Shown here: positions 34,928 to 42,620 of the stretch, piece after piece
Layout: each line of letters starts with the position of its first letter
Position numbering within the stretch: position 1 is the first letter of the stretch
Made by a program: the position numbers and the translations under genes
The notes under the pieces: model-generated
Told to the model about the DNA's origin: nothing
Database searches by the model: none
Seen by the model: the letters and a program-made list of their open reading frames with translations, nothing else
Assembly: GCA_029975165.1 (NCBI GenBank)
Contig: JARKPR010000031.1
Span: forward strand, 103,640 to 167,639
Direction of reading: 5' to 3'
Source: Selenomonadales bacterium
GTDB taxonomy: Bacteria > Bacillota > Negativicutes > Sporomusales > UBA7701
Length of the DNA stretch: 64,000 bases

Positions 34928-34987
34928 CCAGTAGAACCGCTGTTTCATTGCTAGCGGATTTACTTGCGGGAAGGGGAGAGATTCACA

Positions 34988-36607
34988 ATGGCCAAGATTA
35001 GCGGCCCGACAGTGAAGCAAAAGGTGGCGGATGGGGATTGGGCAAGCCTCGTACGCGTTTCGACGGACGGTCAGTTCCAGGAGGGCGAGAGCTACGAGAT
35101 CCAGGCCCAGGTCAACAAAGAAACGATCGAGAGCCACGGTGGCAAGCTGTACAAGGAATACAAGGAGGACGGGGTGTCGGCCTTCAAGAAGCGAGTCCAC
35201 CAGCGGCCGGTTATGATGGCGCTGCTGAACGACATCGCCGCCGGCAAGGTTAAGAACATCGTTGCCTTCAAGCGCGACCGCATATGTCGCGACCCGATGG
35301 ACTATTACATACTACGCGACGCGTTCAGCAAGGCCGGCGTCAAAATTATTCTTACCTGCGGAACCGAAACCTGGGGCGATCCTGATACCAATTCGCCGAC
35401 AGATGAGTTGCTTGATGGCTTGATGCCACTCCTGGCGAAGTTCGAGAGCATGACAACCTCCCAAAGGGTCAGGGCAAACCTCCAGGCCATTGTCCAGCGC
35501 GGCGAGTGGAGGAACAGCCGGCCGCCCTACGGTTATAGATATGACGCCGAAACCAAGCGAGTATTGCAAGTCCCCCACCAAGTCGAAACCGTTAGGTTGA
35601 TCCGCGACCTCTACATCCAGGGCAACGGCGCGCGAAGGATTGCCGACCAATTGAACAACACATACAGGAGACCGTATGAAAGCACCGCTCCCGGTTGGAA
35701 GACCGAACACATGAAAAAACGGGAGCTGTGGTACCCCGAAGTGGTGCTCTCCGTCGTTTCTAAACCAGTCTACATGGGTGTGCAGGTATGGGGCGGTGAA
35801 TGGTACGAGTGCGGCGCCATTGACCCCATCTTCACAAAAGAGGAGTGGATGGAGGCTTACGAGATATACAAGGCCAAGCTGACCAAGACCGTCCCGCACA
35901 AGTACTACAGCACGGTGTTTCTCTTCAAGGATATAATGTATTGCGCCCATTGCGGCGAAAAGATGATACCAAAATATCACAAGCGTCGATACCAAAAGCA
36001 GGACGGTTCGGAGTCAATTTACGAATACTACGAATACAGATGCGAAGGCCGCTGGGATAGGGCCAACGGCTGCAAGAGCCGGGTCCATCGGAGAGGCTTC
36101 ATAGAAGATGCCATCGTGGAGCTTGTGGCGGAACGGATACTTGACTACGATATCGATGAGCTTTACAAGGCGCTCCTTGATAAAATGAAGAGTGAAGTCA
36201 AGGACTACAATAGGTCGATAGTTAATCTTCAAAACGAAATTAAAAGCATGCAGAAAACCGCCGACCAGCTGACAGAAAGTTTCTTGGAGGCTCCGCCCAA
36301 CTCCAGTATGAGGAAAAGGCTTCTTGAAAAATCGGAGGCCGTAGAGCAAGCTTTGATGCAACTACAGGGCGAGTTGGAGGCTCAGTTACAGAATCCACCG
36401 ATTGAGCACGTTAGTCAGACGGATGTGGCCAAGACATACGAAAGTATGAAAAAATGGAACGGCATTATGCGAAATCCCGACATAGGTCGAGAGGTTAAGC
36501 GGAAGCTGGCACTGGAGGTAGTGAGCAGGATTGAGGTAGACAAGGAAGGCGGTCTTAACATTTGGCTTAAGGTTGACCCTAAATTTCCCCAGAGTAGAAG
36601 TGCATAG
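34988..36607 (+). CDS. Large serine recombinase (phage integrase), 539 aa
   Basis: Site-specific integrase. N-terminal resolvase domain with ASLVRVSTDGQ (nucleophile S25 in the 539-aa numbering) and FKRDRICRDPMDYYILRD; then the Recombinase domain (PPYGYRYDAETKRVLQV) and a zinc ribbon with CAHCGEK...C...C, followed by a long coiled coil (KDYNRSIVNLQNEIKSMQ) that controls recombination direction. ATG 34988 follows GGAAGGGGAGAGATTCACA. Its position at the cooS junction makes it the enzyme that inserted, and can excise, the prophage, normally with a directionality factor for excision. Confidence 0.95.
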   Translation: MAKISGPTVKQKVADGDWASLVRVSTDGQFQEGESYEIQAQVNKETIESHGGKLYKEYKEDGVSAFKKRVHQRPVMMALLNDIAAGKVKNIVAFKRDRICRDPMDYYILRDAFSKAGVKIILTCGTETWGDPDTNSPTDELLDGLMPLLAKFESMTTSQRVRANLQAIVQRGEWRNSRPPYGYRYDAETKRVLQVPHQVETVRLIRDLYIQGNGARRIADQLNNTYRRPYESTAPGWKTEHMKKRELWYPEVVLSVVSKPVYMGVQVWGGEWYECGAIDPIFTKEEWMEAYEIYKAKLTKTVPHKYYSTVFLFKDIMYCAHCGEKMIPKYHKRRYQKQDGSESIYEYYEYRCEGRWDRANGCKSRVHRRGFIEDAIVELVAERILDYDIDELYKALLDKMKSEVKDYNRSIVNLQNEIKSMQKTADQLTESFLEAPPNSSMRKRLLEKSEAVEQALMQLQGELEAQLQNPPIEHVSQTDVAKTYESMKKWNGIMRNPDIGREVKRKLALEVVSRIEVDKEGGLNIWLKVDPKFPQSRSA

Positions 36608-36668
36608 AGTATTTTTACCAACACGGTGTTTTTGCTAACTAATCTGCAGTTTAACTAATTATACATTA

Positions 36669-36714
36669 AAAGCCAGGAACCCATGAAAGTGGGATAATCC
36701 TGGCTTTTTCATTA
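36669..36714 (+). terminator. Terminator after the integrase
   Basis: Stem AAAAGCCAGGA / TCCTGGCTTTTT with an internal CCCAT / GTGGG pairing; T-rich tail. Confidence 0.85.
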
Positions 36715-36861
36715 CTTTAAATTCTAGATAAAATAGTTCACTCCGAACGACGCTTTTCGCCTAGAATTTTGGGCAGCTTTTTAAGTAAACTGTAGTCAAA
36801 AGCACGAACTTTCTTTTGGCGCCTCAGTGGGCCGCATAAATAAATGGATATATTCCTGATG

Positions 36862-37257
36862 TTAGCTTTCGACCTGCTGATCGACTCTCGCGAGCTTCGA
36901 TTCAATTTCTTTTCGCCTCTTTTTTAAATAGCCGTACTCGATATAGTCCATATTTTCGGGGTCGAGCACAAATTCTCGCAGATGTTGTGGTAAGTGATCG
37001 AGTTCCCCCTTTGGTGTCTCTCTTATATACTCCATCGTAATTTCTAAGTGCGGCAGTAGTTTTTCGATGATATCAATAGGCAGTCTCTTGTATTCATCTT
37101 TTTCTATTCTCGCGATTGTTGGCCGTGAAATTCCCGACAGTTTTGCTAAAGTCTCTAAGGTTAGTTTTTTCGATACCCTTGCTTGTCTTATTTTACTGCC
37201 AGGGGTCTTCGGCTCATGCGTATCAAAAATAGCAAAACCCTCCTCAATAATTCTCAC
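36862..37257 (-). CDS. Phage repressor 1, HTH XRE family, 131 aa
   Basis: Helix-turn-helix protein: KIRQARVSKKLTLETLAKLSGISRPTIARIEKDEYKRLPIDIIEKL at about residues 22-67, then an acidic C-terminal region. Read divergently from the next gene, typical of lysogeny control. The start is odd: GTG 37257 overlaps the palindrome CCCTATATAGGG and has no ribosome site, while GAGGAGGG lies inside the frame and would better serve an ATT codon about 27 bp in. Likely binds the two palindromes at 37259 and 37388. Confidence 0.85.
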   Translation of the reverse strand: MRIIEEGFAIFDTHEPKTPGSKIRQARVSKKLTLETLAKLSGISRPTIARIEKDEYKRLPIDIIEKLLPHLEITMEYIRETPKGELDHLPQHLREFVLDPENMDYIEYGYLKKRRKEIESKLARVDQQVES

Positions 37258-37258
37258 G

Positions 37259-37270
37259 CCCTATATAGGG
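37259..37270. promoter_or_regulatory. Operator 1 of repressor 1
   Basis: Perfect palindrome CCCTATATAGGG, 29-bp-class match to the second site at 37386 and downstream of a TTGACA at about 37281-37286 on the minus strand, so it overlaps the repressor's own promoter/start. Confidence 0.6.
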
Positions 37271-37385
37271 TACGGAATCCTGTCAAGTTCCATTCATTGA
37301 ATTCTCAGCATGGCAACAATTTTCTCAAAAAACGAGAAAATTTCTATTGAAATCTCATCCTTCGGCGGTATATAATTTAATCCTG

Positions 37386-37399
37386 CCCTCTATAGAGCA
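37386..37399. promoter_or_regulatory. Operator 2 of repressor 1
   Basis: CCCTCTATAGAGCA, core CTCTATAGAG palindromic, sharing CCCT-TATAG with operator 1. It lies 20 bp before the ribosome site of the divergent gene at 37419. Confidence 0.55.
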
Positions 37400-37418
37400 T
37401 ACTACTAGAGGGGGTTCA

Positions 37419-37805
37419 ATGCTTATGATTGACCGAAAAAGCTTAAAAGAACTTATTTCCAAGCTATTCCGGCGAAACCGAGAAAAACATGTTGTCGTCT
37501 GTGACGACGACGAGGATGAATTCCCGAAGAGTTATGTGGTGAATAATAGGGAAGAGTTGGAGTGCTTAAAACGTACACTTCTTGCCGATAACGTAAAAAA
37601 CGTACGCCACCACAGAATTTTTACTGGTATTTTGAAATGGTTCTTTTATATCATGGTGTTTTATCTTTTTAGTGACGTTATCCTGGAATTGCTCTATCGG
37701 TTTCACCTTTTGGTTCACACCCATAGCCCTTGGGATATTCCGAAACTCCTAAATGAGTATTTTTTTCACGATAAACGGGGCTTCCCGGATCACCCACTCC
37801 AATAA
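37419..37805 (+). CDS. Phage protein with one or two membrane helices, 128 aa
   Basis: First gene read rightward from the repressor operators. Basic/acidic N-terminal region (MIDRKSLKELISKLFRRNR, DDDEDEF), then a hydrophobic hairpin (WFFYIMVFYLFSDVILELLY). ATG 37419 follows AGAGGGGGTTCA. Possibly a superinfection-exclusion or membrane-acting early protein; no family recognised. Confidence 0.6.
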   Translation: MLMIDRKSLKELISKLFRRNREKHVVVCDDDEDEFPKSYVVNNREELECLKRTLLADNVKNVRHHRIFTGILKWFFYIMVFYLFSDVILELLYRFHLLVHTHSPWDIPKLLNEYFFHDKRGFPDHPLQ

Positions 37806-37902
37806 ACACCTTTTTAACAAACTTTACATATCAACGGCAACGGTCGCTGGTTCTTCTGCGCCGTCGCCGTTGATCAATTTAAAAAAAAGGGGAGAGATTA
37901 GC

Positions 37903-38085
37903 TTGAAGACCCTGTACGACCTGAGCGACTTTTCCGGAGCCTTTTGGTGGGTCCGGTTGCCTAACGGCGTCTATCTCGTCGATCACCGTTACGAAGTCGA
38001 TTTTTTGGCGCACGCCAGTAAGAAGCGGGCGAAGTGTTCAAGGTGTTCCCTTCTGGAGGGAGAGAGCCTTCCCAAAAGCAAGTAA
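37903..38085 (+). CDS. Small phage protein, 60 aa
   Basis: TTG 37903 follows AAGGGGAGAGATTAGC. Product opens MKTLYDLSDFSGAFWWVRLP and ends with a CSRC pair and basic tail. Its end overlaps the convergent repressor gene by 48 bp. Unknown function. Confidence 0.5.
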   Translation: MKTLYDLSDFSGAFWWVRLPNGVYLVDHRYEVDFLAHASKKRAKCSRCSLLEGESLPKSK

Positions 38086-38451
38086 AAGATTGTCTGCAGC
38101 CTCCGGTGTAATGCCCATCTTCTTTATCTTCATCGCCAGCAATAAGTAATCGATGTTGCTGGTATCAAATATAAAATCACGGACTTCGACAGGTATCTCT
38201 TGGGGAAACAAATCCATGAGATTATCCCCATCGTAGTAAAAAAATATTGGGTCTTTACCTAATGCCGCGCAAAGCGCCTCTACGGTCGCTGGGCGCGGAT
38301 TTTTATTTTTCCCCGTTTCTATATCCGACTGAGTTGAGGCTTTAACCCCGCTCAGTTCTTCGAGATCAGCCATGGTATAACTTTTGCGGTCTTTGTTGTT
38401 GCCTTCTCTAGCCTCTTTTAACTTATGGCCGTGAAATAACAAGCTTTTCAA
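38038..38451 (-). CDS. Phage repressor 2, HTH XRE family, 137 aa
   Basis: Cro/CI-type helix-turn-helix at about residues 10-70 (KLKEAREGNNKDRKSYTMAD, LEELSGVKASTQSDIETGKN), with a C-terminal segment unlike S24 peptidases, so not LexA-cleavable by the classical route. TTG start at 38451 follows AAAGGGGATGGACAC. Divergent from the gene at 38634, with three ACCGT-type palindromes between. Confidence 0.8.
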   Translation of the reverse strand: MKSLLFHGHKLKEAREGNNKDRKSYTMADLEELSGVKASTQSDIETGKNKNPRPATVEALCAALGKDPIFFYYDGDNLMDLFPQEIPVEVRDFIFDTSNIDYLLLAMKIKKMGITPEAADNLLLAFGKALSLQKGTP

Positions 38452-38482
38452 GTGTCCATCCCCTTTCGTGCAACATTATATC

Positions 38483-38493
38483 CGGTTTAACCG
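38483..38493. promoter_or_regulatory. Operator site A of repressor 2
   Basis: CGGTTTAACCG palindrome 30 bp upstream of the repressor 2 start. Confidence 0.55.
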
Positions 38494-38522
38494 TAGAAGT
38501 CAAATTTGATAATCGTTATTTT

Positions 38523-38537
38523 ATACGGATTTACCAT
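38523..38537. promoter_or_regulatory. Operator site B of repressor 2 (partial)
   Basis: ATACGGATTTACCAT shares ATACGG...ACC with site C; one arm is imperfect. Confidence 0.4.
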
Positions 38538-38597
38538 TGATTCCCGATTGATTTAATTCATTTTAACTTATAAAATTCATTATAGATTCGCAATTAC

Positions 38598-38614
38598 ATA
38601 CGGTAAAACCGTAT
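38598..38614. promoter_or_regulatory. Operator site C of repressor 2
   Basis: ATACGGTAAAACCGTAT, near-perfect palindrome of 17 bp just before the ribosome site of the gene at 38634. Confidence 0.6.
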
Positions 38615-38633
38615 AACGAAAGGGGAATTGTAT

Positions 38634-38807
38634 GTGCCAACGGTTGATGAGGTTTTAAGTAACCGTGAAACTTTGATGTTTCTGTTACAAAAAGTTTCGA
38701 CAGCAGACCTGGCTGACGCTTTGGCCGTCAGAAAGGAAGTGATCGCGCTACGCCAGACCGGTGTCCATGTATTAATGGTTCCGGGGTCGCGTTCCTCTGC
38801 TGCATAA
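38634..38807 (+). CDS. Small phage early protein, 57 aa
   Basis: GTG 38634 follows AAAGGGGAATTGTAT; stop TAA at 38805. Product has LSNRETLMFLLQKVSTADLA and a short helix. First gene downstream of repressor 2 operators, so probably an early or antirepressor-type gene; no family recognised. Confidence 0.5.
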   Translation: MPTVDEVLSNRETLMFLLQKVSTADLADALAVRKEVIALRQTGVHVLMVPGSRSSAA

Positions 38808-38833
38808 TCCTAAGTTGAAAGCAAGGTGAAGTT

Positions 38834-39109
38834 GTGAACTGGAAAGATCGAACCCACTCCGAGCGCATCACCTTCCCAACTACGTCGAAACCCACCTCAG
38901 AAGAAGAATTAAAAGCTCTGCTTATTGACTTTCAAGCTTATCTGGAAGAATTCGAAATTCATTTCTCCAATCTCGTTAGCCAGGTTCCCTGCCTAGATGC
39001 GACAGGAATCGATTTCGACATTGTGCTACGGACCTACCAGAACGTGCTGGTACTGCTTGACAGCTCGGTAAAGTTAAAAAGATTTGTTGAAAAGAGGGTA
39101 GGTGCCTAA
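38834..39109 (+). CDS. Phage protein of unknown function, 91 aa
   Basis: GTG 38834 follows AAGGTGAAGTT. Soluble and mostly helical (EEELKALLIDFQAYLEEFEI, VLRTYQNVLVLLDSSVKLKR). It is the last gene before the tandem-repeat array. No family recognised. Confidence 0.55.
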   Translation: MNWKDRTHSERITFPTTSKPTSEEELKALLIDFQAYLEEFEIHFSNLVSQVPCLDATGIDFDIVLRTYQNVLVLLDSSVKLKRFVEKRVGA

Positions 39110-39199
39110 ATAAAGCGATCCATTCGTTTTAACTACGTTCCTAAAGCAAAGCACTTTCGTCCGTCCTCCGCGCTAGACGAGCTTGCTTTCAAATCTAAA

Positions 39200-39604
39200 T
39201 AACCCATCCAAAGCGCGCGAGTAAACCAAGGTCTTTCAGCGAGCCGTCGCGGGTTAGAAACCCATTCCAAAAAAGCGAGCCGGACTATGCCAGTAATCCA
39301 AGGGTGTCAAGCGAGCCAAGTACATCAAGAAACCCAACACCGCCTAGCGAGCCAGGTAGGAACAGAAACCCATTTGAGCAAAGCGGGCCGTTGCATGTAA
39401 GGCGTCCGGGGCTTAACAGCGAGCCGTTCCTGGCAAGAAAACCAAAGTTGTAAAGCGAGCCGTCCCTTCCCAGAAACCCATTACTCAATAGCGAGCCACA
39501 ACGGAAAAGAAAACCACTCCGTTCCAGCGAGCCATCGATCAGAAGAAACCAAGACCCTTTCAGCGTGCCAAACAAGATCAAGTAACCCATTCGTCATCAG
39601 CGAT
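39200..39604 (+). repeat. TIGR-like tandem interspaced guide array, ten 36-bp units
   Basis: From 39238 nine units of exactly 36 bp and one of 37 bp follow each other; a half unit (AGTAAACCA) precedes at 39220 and a truncated box (AGCGA) ends it at 39599. Each unit: AGCGAGCC (exact in eight of ten), unique 10-nt spacer, AGAAACCCA (exact in four, close in most others), unique 9-nt spacer. Spacers do not resemble one another apart from a slight purine-T bias at their first bases. Direction is assumed to be that of the flanking genes. This equals the published TIGR layout (36-nt tigRNAs with two short guides). Confidence 0.85.
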
Positions 39605-39616
39605 AAGGAGGCAGCC

Positions 39617-40498
39617 GTGAATAAATCAACCCTTCGTTCCATGGTCAAGTCGTTCTATGACGCTCAAAAGCTCCGGATCGAGGTCGGGAACCGCATCGTC
39701 GGTAACGTCCGGGTTCGGCTCGGGCAAGAACCCGGCACCAAAACCGAGGAAATGGACGACAAGGCACAGGACCTTCTAGGTTCCCTGGTTATCGACTACA
39801 AGCGGATCACCGACGCGCTGACTTCGTCTAGCAACCGGGCAAAGGTGAAGGCAATCGAATCCAACAGCGGCATTATTACTGATCTTTTCGAGTACAACCT
39901 GGTCGGCTATTACATGGCGTTGCTGAACAGCGAGCTGTCGCTCGAAAAAACCATCAAGGATGCCGTGGCCACCTTCCCGATCTGGGGCGCGTTCCTTGAA
40001 GGCGTTAGGGGCTGCGGGCCGCTTATGGCTGCGGTAATTCTCAGCGAGCTGGACCCCGCGAAGGCCGACCGCGTATCCGGTTTTTGGCGCTACGCCGGGC
40101 TAGATGTGGTTGTCGACGAAGAAGGGCACGGTGAGGGAAGGTCGCGTAAGCAGCACCACCTGGTCGACCGCGCCTACACAAACAAAAAGGGCGAAGAAAC
40201 AACGCGCAAAGGTATAACCTTCAACCCATTTTTGAAGACAAAACTGGTCGGTGTTTTGGGTTCCGTCTTCATCAAACTGGGAGGGGCCTATCGGGAAGTG
40301 TACGACGGCTACAAGTTCCGGTTACAGAATCGGCCTGATTGCAGCGAACTGTCAAAGGGTCACATCCATAACCGTGCCGTCCGATACATGATTAAAATCT
40401 TCTTGCGGGACCTGTGGTTGGCCTGGCGCGAAGTGGAGGGCCTGCCAGTAACCCCGGACTACGCTACCGGGAAGCTGGGAATCCAACATTCCGCGTAA
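39617..40498 (+). CDS. tasA: Tas-like protein with Nop/IS110 C-terminal domain, no nuclease (TasA type), 293 aa
   Basis: Predicted guide-RNA-binding effector of the adjacent array. An N-terminal helical region (residues 1-120) is followed by a helix-hairpin-helix-like stretch, VRGCGPLMAAVILSEL (130-145), FWRYAGLDVVVDEEG (156-170), and HIHNRAVRYMIKIFLRDLW (249-267), the layout of the IS110/IS116/IS902 C-terminal domain to which the snoRNP Nop domain is related. There is no RuvC DEDD set and no HNH motif, so it should bind DNA rather than cut it. GTG start follows AAGGAGG, which begins within a few bases of the last array box. Alternative reading: a stand-alone IS110-derived phage protein. Confidence 0.75.
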   Translation: MNKSTLRSMVKSFYDAQKLRIEVGNRIVGNVRVRLGQEPGTKTEEMDDKAQDLLGSLVIDYKRITDALTSSSNRAKVKAIESNSGIITDLFEYNLVGYYMALLNSELSLEKTIKDAVATFPIWGAFLEGVRGCGPLMAAVILSELDPAKADRVSGFWRYAGLDVVVDEEGHGEGRSRKQHHLVDRAYTNKKGEETTRKGITFNPFLKTKLVGVLGSVFIKLGGAYREVYDGYKFRLQNRPDCSELSKGHIHNRAVRYMIKIFLRDLWLAWREVEGLPVTPDYATGKLGIQHSA

Positions 40499-40511
40499 GG
40501 AGAGGACACAC

Positions 40512-40970
40512 TTGGCAAAAATCACCGTCTATGTTGAATCCGATAATCCTGCCGATCTCCGCGCTGCTCTACAGGAGCTACTGACTGGCGCTCCGGTCGT
40601 GGTGGGCGCACCTGAGCCGGCCAAACCGGCGAAGCCTAAAAAGGCCACCGAGAGCAAGCCCGAGCCGGTCGTGGCCGCCGATCCGGCGCTAGCTGCTGAT
40701 CCGGTCGAACCGCCGGCGGCTGATCCCGCTCCGGCACCGGCTCCCGCTCCCGCTGCCAAGGAAAAGAAGATCACCCATGAAGATCTTCGGGAAGCCATGC
40801 AACCGCTGAAACGAGAAGTTTCGCTCCAACTGGTGGCTGAGTTCAGCGGCAAGGCACCCGAGGAAAAGCCCAAACTTAGCGACGTTCCGGCCGAGAAACA
40901 TGCGGAGCTGCTCGCTGAAGCACAGCGGCTTTCCCAGCTGCCCGAAAACGTGAAGCAGGCCATTGCATGA
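40512..40970 (+). CDS. Phage protein with Ala-Pro linker, 152 aa
   Basis: TTG 40512 after GGAGAGGACACAC. Short N-terminal alpha/beta part (KITVYVESDNPADLRAALQE), a long Ala/Pro/Glu linker (about residues 35-85) and a helical C-terminal domain (HEDLREAMQPLKREVSLQLV). Its stop overlaps the next start (ATGA). Function unknown; the two-domain plus linker form suggests a tether between partners in the replication module. Confidence 0.55.
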   Translation: MAKITVYVESDNPADLRAALQELLTGAPVVVGAPEPAKPAKPKKATESKPEPVVAADPALAADPVEPPAADPAPAPAPAPAAKEKKITHEDLREAMQPLKREVSLQLVAEFSGKAPEEKPKLSDVPAEKHAELLAEAQRLSQLPENVKQAIA

Positions 40971-42133
40971 GCCAACACGCACTACTTTCGGCCTCCAGCG
41001 CCAAACGCTGGATGAACTGCCCGCCGAGCGCCCGGATCGAAAGCACGATGCCCGAACAGCAGAGCCTTTTCGCTACCGAGGGCAGCTTTGCCCACGACGT
41101 CGCACATATGCTGCTGGTGGAATACCTGGGCCGCATGAACCCGGCCGGGCTGGATGAGTGGCAGTATAGTCTGCGGCACGACCCGCTCTGGACCGAGGAT
41201 TTGCTGGATTATGTCCAGGTGTATGTCGATCTGGTCATTGAGAAAATCAACGCTGCCAGGGCTGTGTCCCGCGATGCAGTGATCCTCCTGGAGCAAAAAC
41301 TGGACTATTCTCCGTGGGCACCTGGTGGCTTCGGAACCGGCGACGCCGTGATTTACGCGGATGGCTACTGCGAGGTTATTGATTTGAAGTATGGGAAAGG
41401 CGTCTCGGTGTCGGCCGAGGACAACCCTCAACTGCGGCTCTACGGCCTGGGTGCCCTCAATCGCCCGGACGCCCATCTCTACAGCATAGAAAACGTGACC
41501 ACGACCATCGTGCAGCCGCGCCTCGATAGCGTCACCAGCGAAACCCTAAGCGCCGACGATCTGCTTGCCTGGGCCGATGCCGAGGTAAAACCCAAGGCAC
41601 AGCTTGCCTGGGATGGTAAAGGCGAATACTGCGCCGGTGAATGGTGCCGGTTCTGTAAAATCAAGCACACCTGCCGGACCCGGGCCAACGAGGCCATAGC
41701 TCTGGAATCATACGGCCGCACTAAACCCCAACTGTTAACGGTTACTGAGATTGCCGACATTCTGGGAAAGGCCGAGCTACTTATCTCCTGGGCGTCCGAC
41801 GTCAAGAGCTGGGCGCTCGAACAGGCTGAAAAACACCATGTTACTTATCCGGGCTGGAAATTAGTCGAAGGTCGCAGTAATCGGGCATATGCCGACCGGG
41901 CACTGGTGGCCACGCGGCTGCTGGACGCCGGCTTTAAGCCCGAAATGATCCACAAGGACCCGGAATTGCTGGGCATCACCGAAATGGAGCGGCTGCTCGG
42001 CAAGAAACGCTTTGCGGAGCTGTTGGAGGGTCTGGTTATCAAGCCGGCCGGCAAACCGGCCCTAGTGCCGAGTACCGATAGGCGGCCCGCGATCAATTCC
42101 CTGGAAGCGGCCATCGCCGACTTCGCCGACTAG
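40967..42133 (+). CDS. DUF2800 phage protein (PD-(D/E)XK nuclease-like), 388 aa
   Basis: Opens HALLSASSAKRWMNCPPSAR and has VILLEQKLDYS, VIYADGYCEVIDLKYGKG (the D-x(n)-E-x-K-like acidic/lysine set) and four cysteines (CAGEWCRFCKIKHTC) for an Fe-S or zinc site, as in Cas4/AddB-type nucleases. Common in Firmicute phages beside DUF2815 and a PolA-type polymerase, exactly as here. Probably a recombination exonuclease. Confidence 0.85.
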   Translation: MSQHALLSASSAKRWMNCPPSARIESTMPEQQSLFATEGSFAHDVAHMLLVEYLGRMNPAGLDEWQYSLRHDPLWTEDLLDYVQVYVDLVIEKINAARAVSRDAVILLEQKLDYSPWAPGGFGTGDAVIYADGYCEVIDLKYGKGVSVSAEDNPQLRLYGLGALNRPDAHLYSIENVTTTIVQPRLDSVTSETLSADDLLAWADAEVKPKAQLAWDGKGEYCAGEWCRFCKIKHTCRTRANEAIALESYGRTKPQLLTVTEIADILGKAELLISWASDVKSWALEQAEKHHVTYPGWKLVEGRSNRAYADRALVATRLLDAGFKPEMIHKDPELLGITEMERLLGKKRFAELLEGLVIKPAGKPALVPSTDRRPAINSLEAAIADFAD

Positions 42134-42145
42134 GAGGCCGAACCT

Positions 42146-42616
42146 TTGAAACAGATTACACAAACCACCGCATGGGTTCCCGGCGTCGGGCCTGACGCGC
42201 CCACCGTGGTAAACGAGAAGGGCGCCAAACAGTCCAAGTGCCTTTATAAGTTCACCGATTTCGACCCGCGCCATGTTCTCCGGGTGGCCGCCGTATCCGC
42301 CAAGGGCTTCACCAAATATGGACCGAGGAACTACCTCGGAATCCCGACCCTGGAGCATATCGACCACGCTCTCACACACATTAATGCGTTCCTGGCCGGT
42401 GATCCGCAGGAGGACCACCTGGCCCACGCCATCTGCAGACTTTACTTCGCCATGGCGACCAAAGAGTTAGACGCCGATCCGGCACCGGCCGCCGAGGGCT
42501 GCGCCCACATGACGGAAGCCTGCCCGGCGGTCTGCAAATCTGATTCAGACGATCCCTGTCCGGTTCCCTGGACCCGCGCAATGATCGAAGTAATAAACAC
42601 AAAAGGGGAGATTTGA
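42146..42616 (+). CDS. DUF5664-like dATP/dGTP diphosphohydrolase-type protein, 156 aa
   Basis: TTG 42146 follows TAGGAGGCCGAACC. The core HIDHALTHINAFLAGDPQED and HLAHAICRLYFAMATKE has the helical metal-binding look of the DUF5664/MazG-like group annotated as dATP/dGTP diphosphohydrolases. A C-terminal Cys-rich tail (CAHMTEACPAVC) is unusual. Overlaps the general theme of dNTP handling in this module. Confidence 0.55.
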   Translation: MKQITQTTAWVPGVGPDAPTVVNEKGAKQSKCLYKFTDFDPRHVLRVAAVSAKGFTKYGPRNYLGIPTLEHIDHALTHINAFLAGDPQEDHLAHAICRLYFAMATKELDADPAPAAEGCAHMTEACPAVCKSDSDDPCPVPWTRAMIEVINTKGEI

Positions 42617-42620
42617 ATTA

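Noticed and set aside
39285..39590. A minus-strand reading frame with 12-residue repeats (GSL-xxx-GFL-xxx) through the array
   Set aside because: The 36-bp period is a multiple of three, so both strands look like repetitive protein. There is no ribosome site, a TAG interrupts it near 39285, and the plus strand shows an equally repetitive frame (SEP-xxx-RNP-xxx). The boxes are better explained as RNA-guide repeats.
39200..39604. CRISPR array
   Set aside because: Repeats are 8-9 nt and alternate between two types, and spacers are only 9-10 nt; no cas gene is present.
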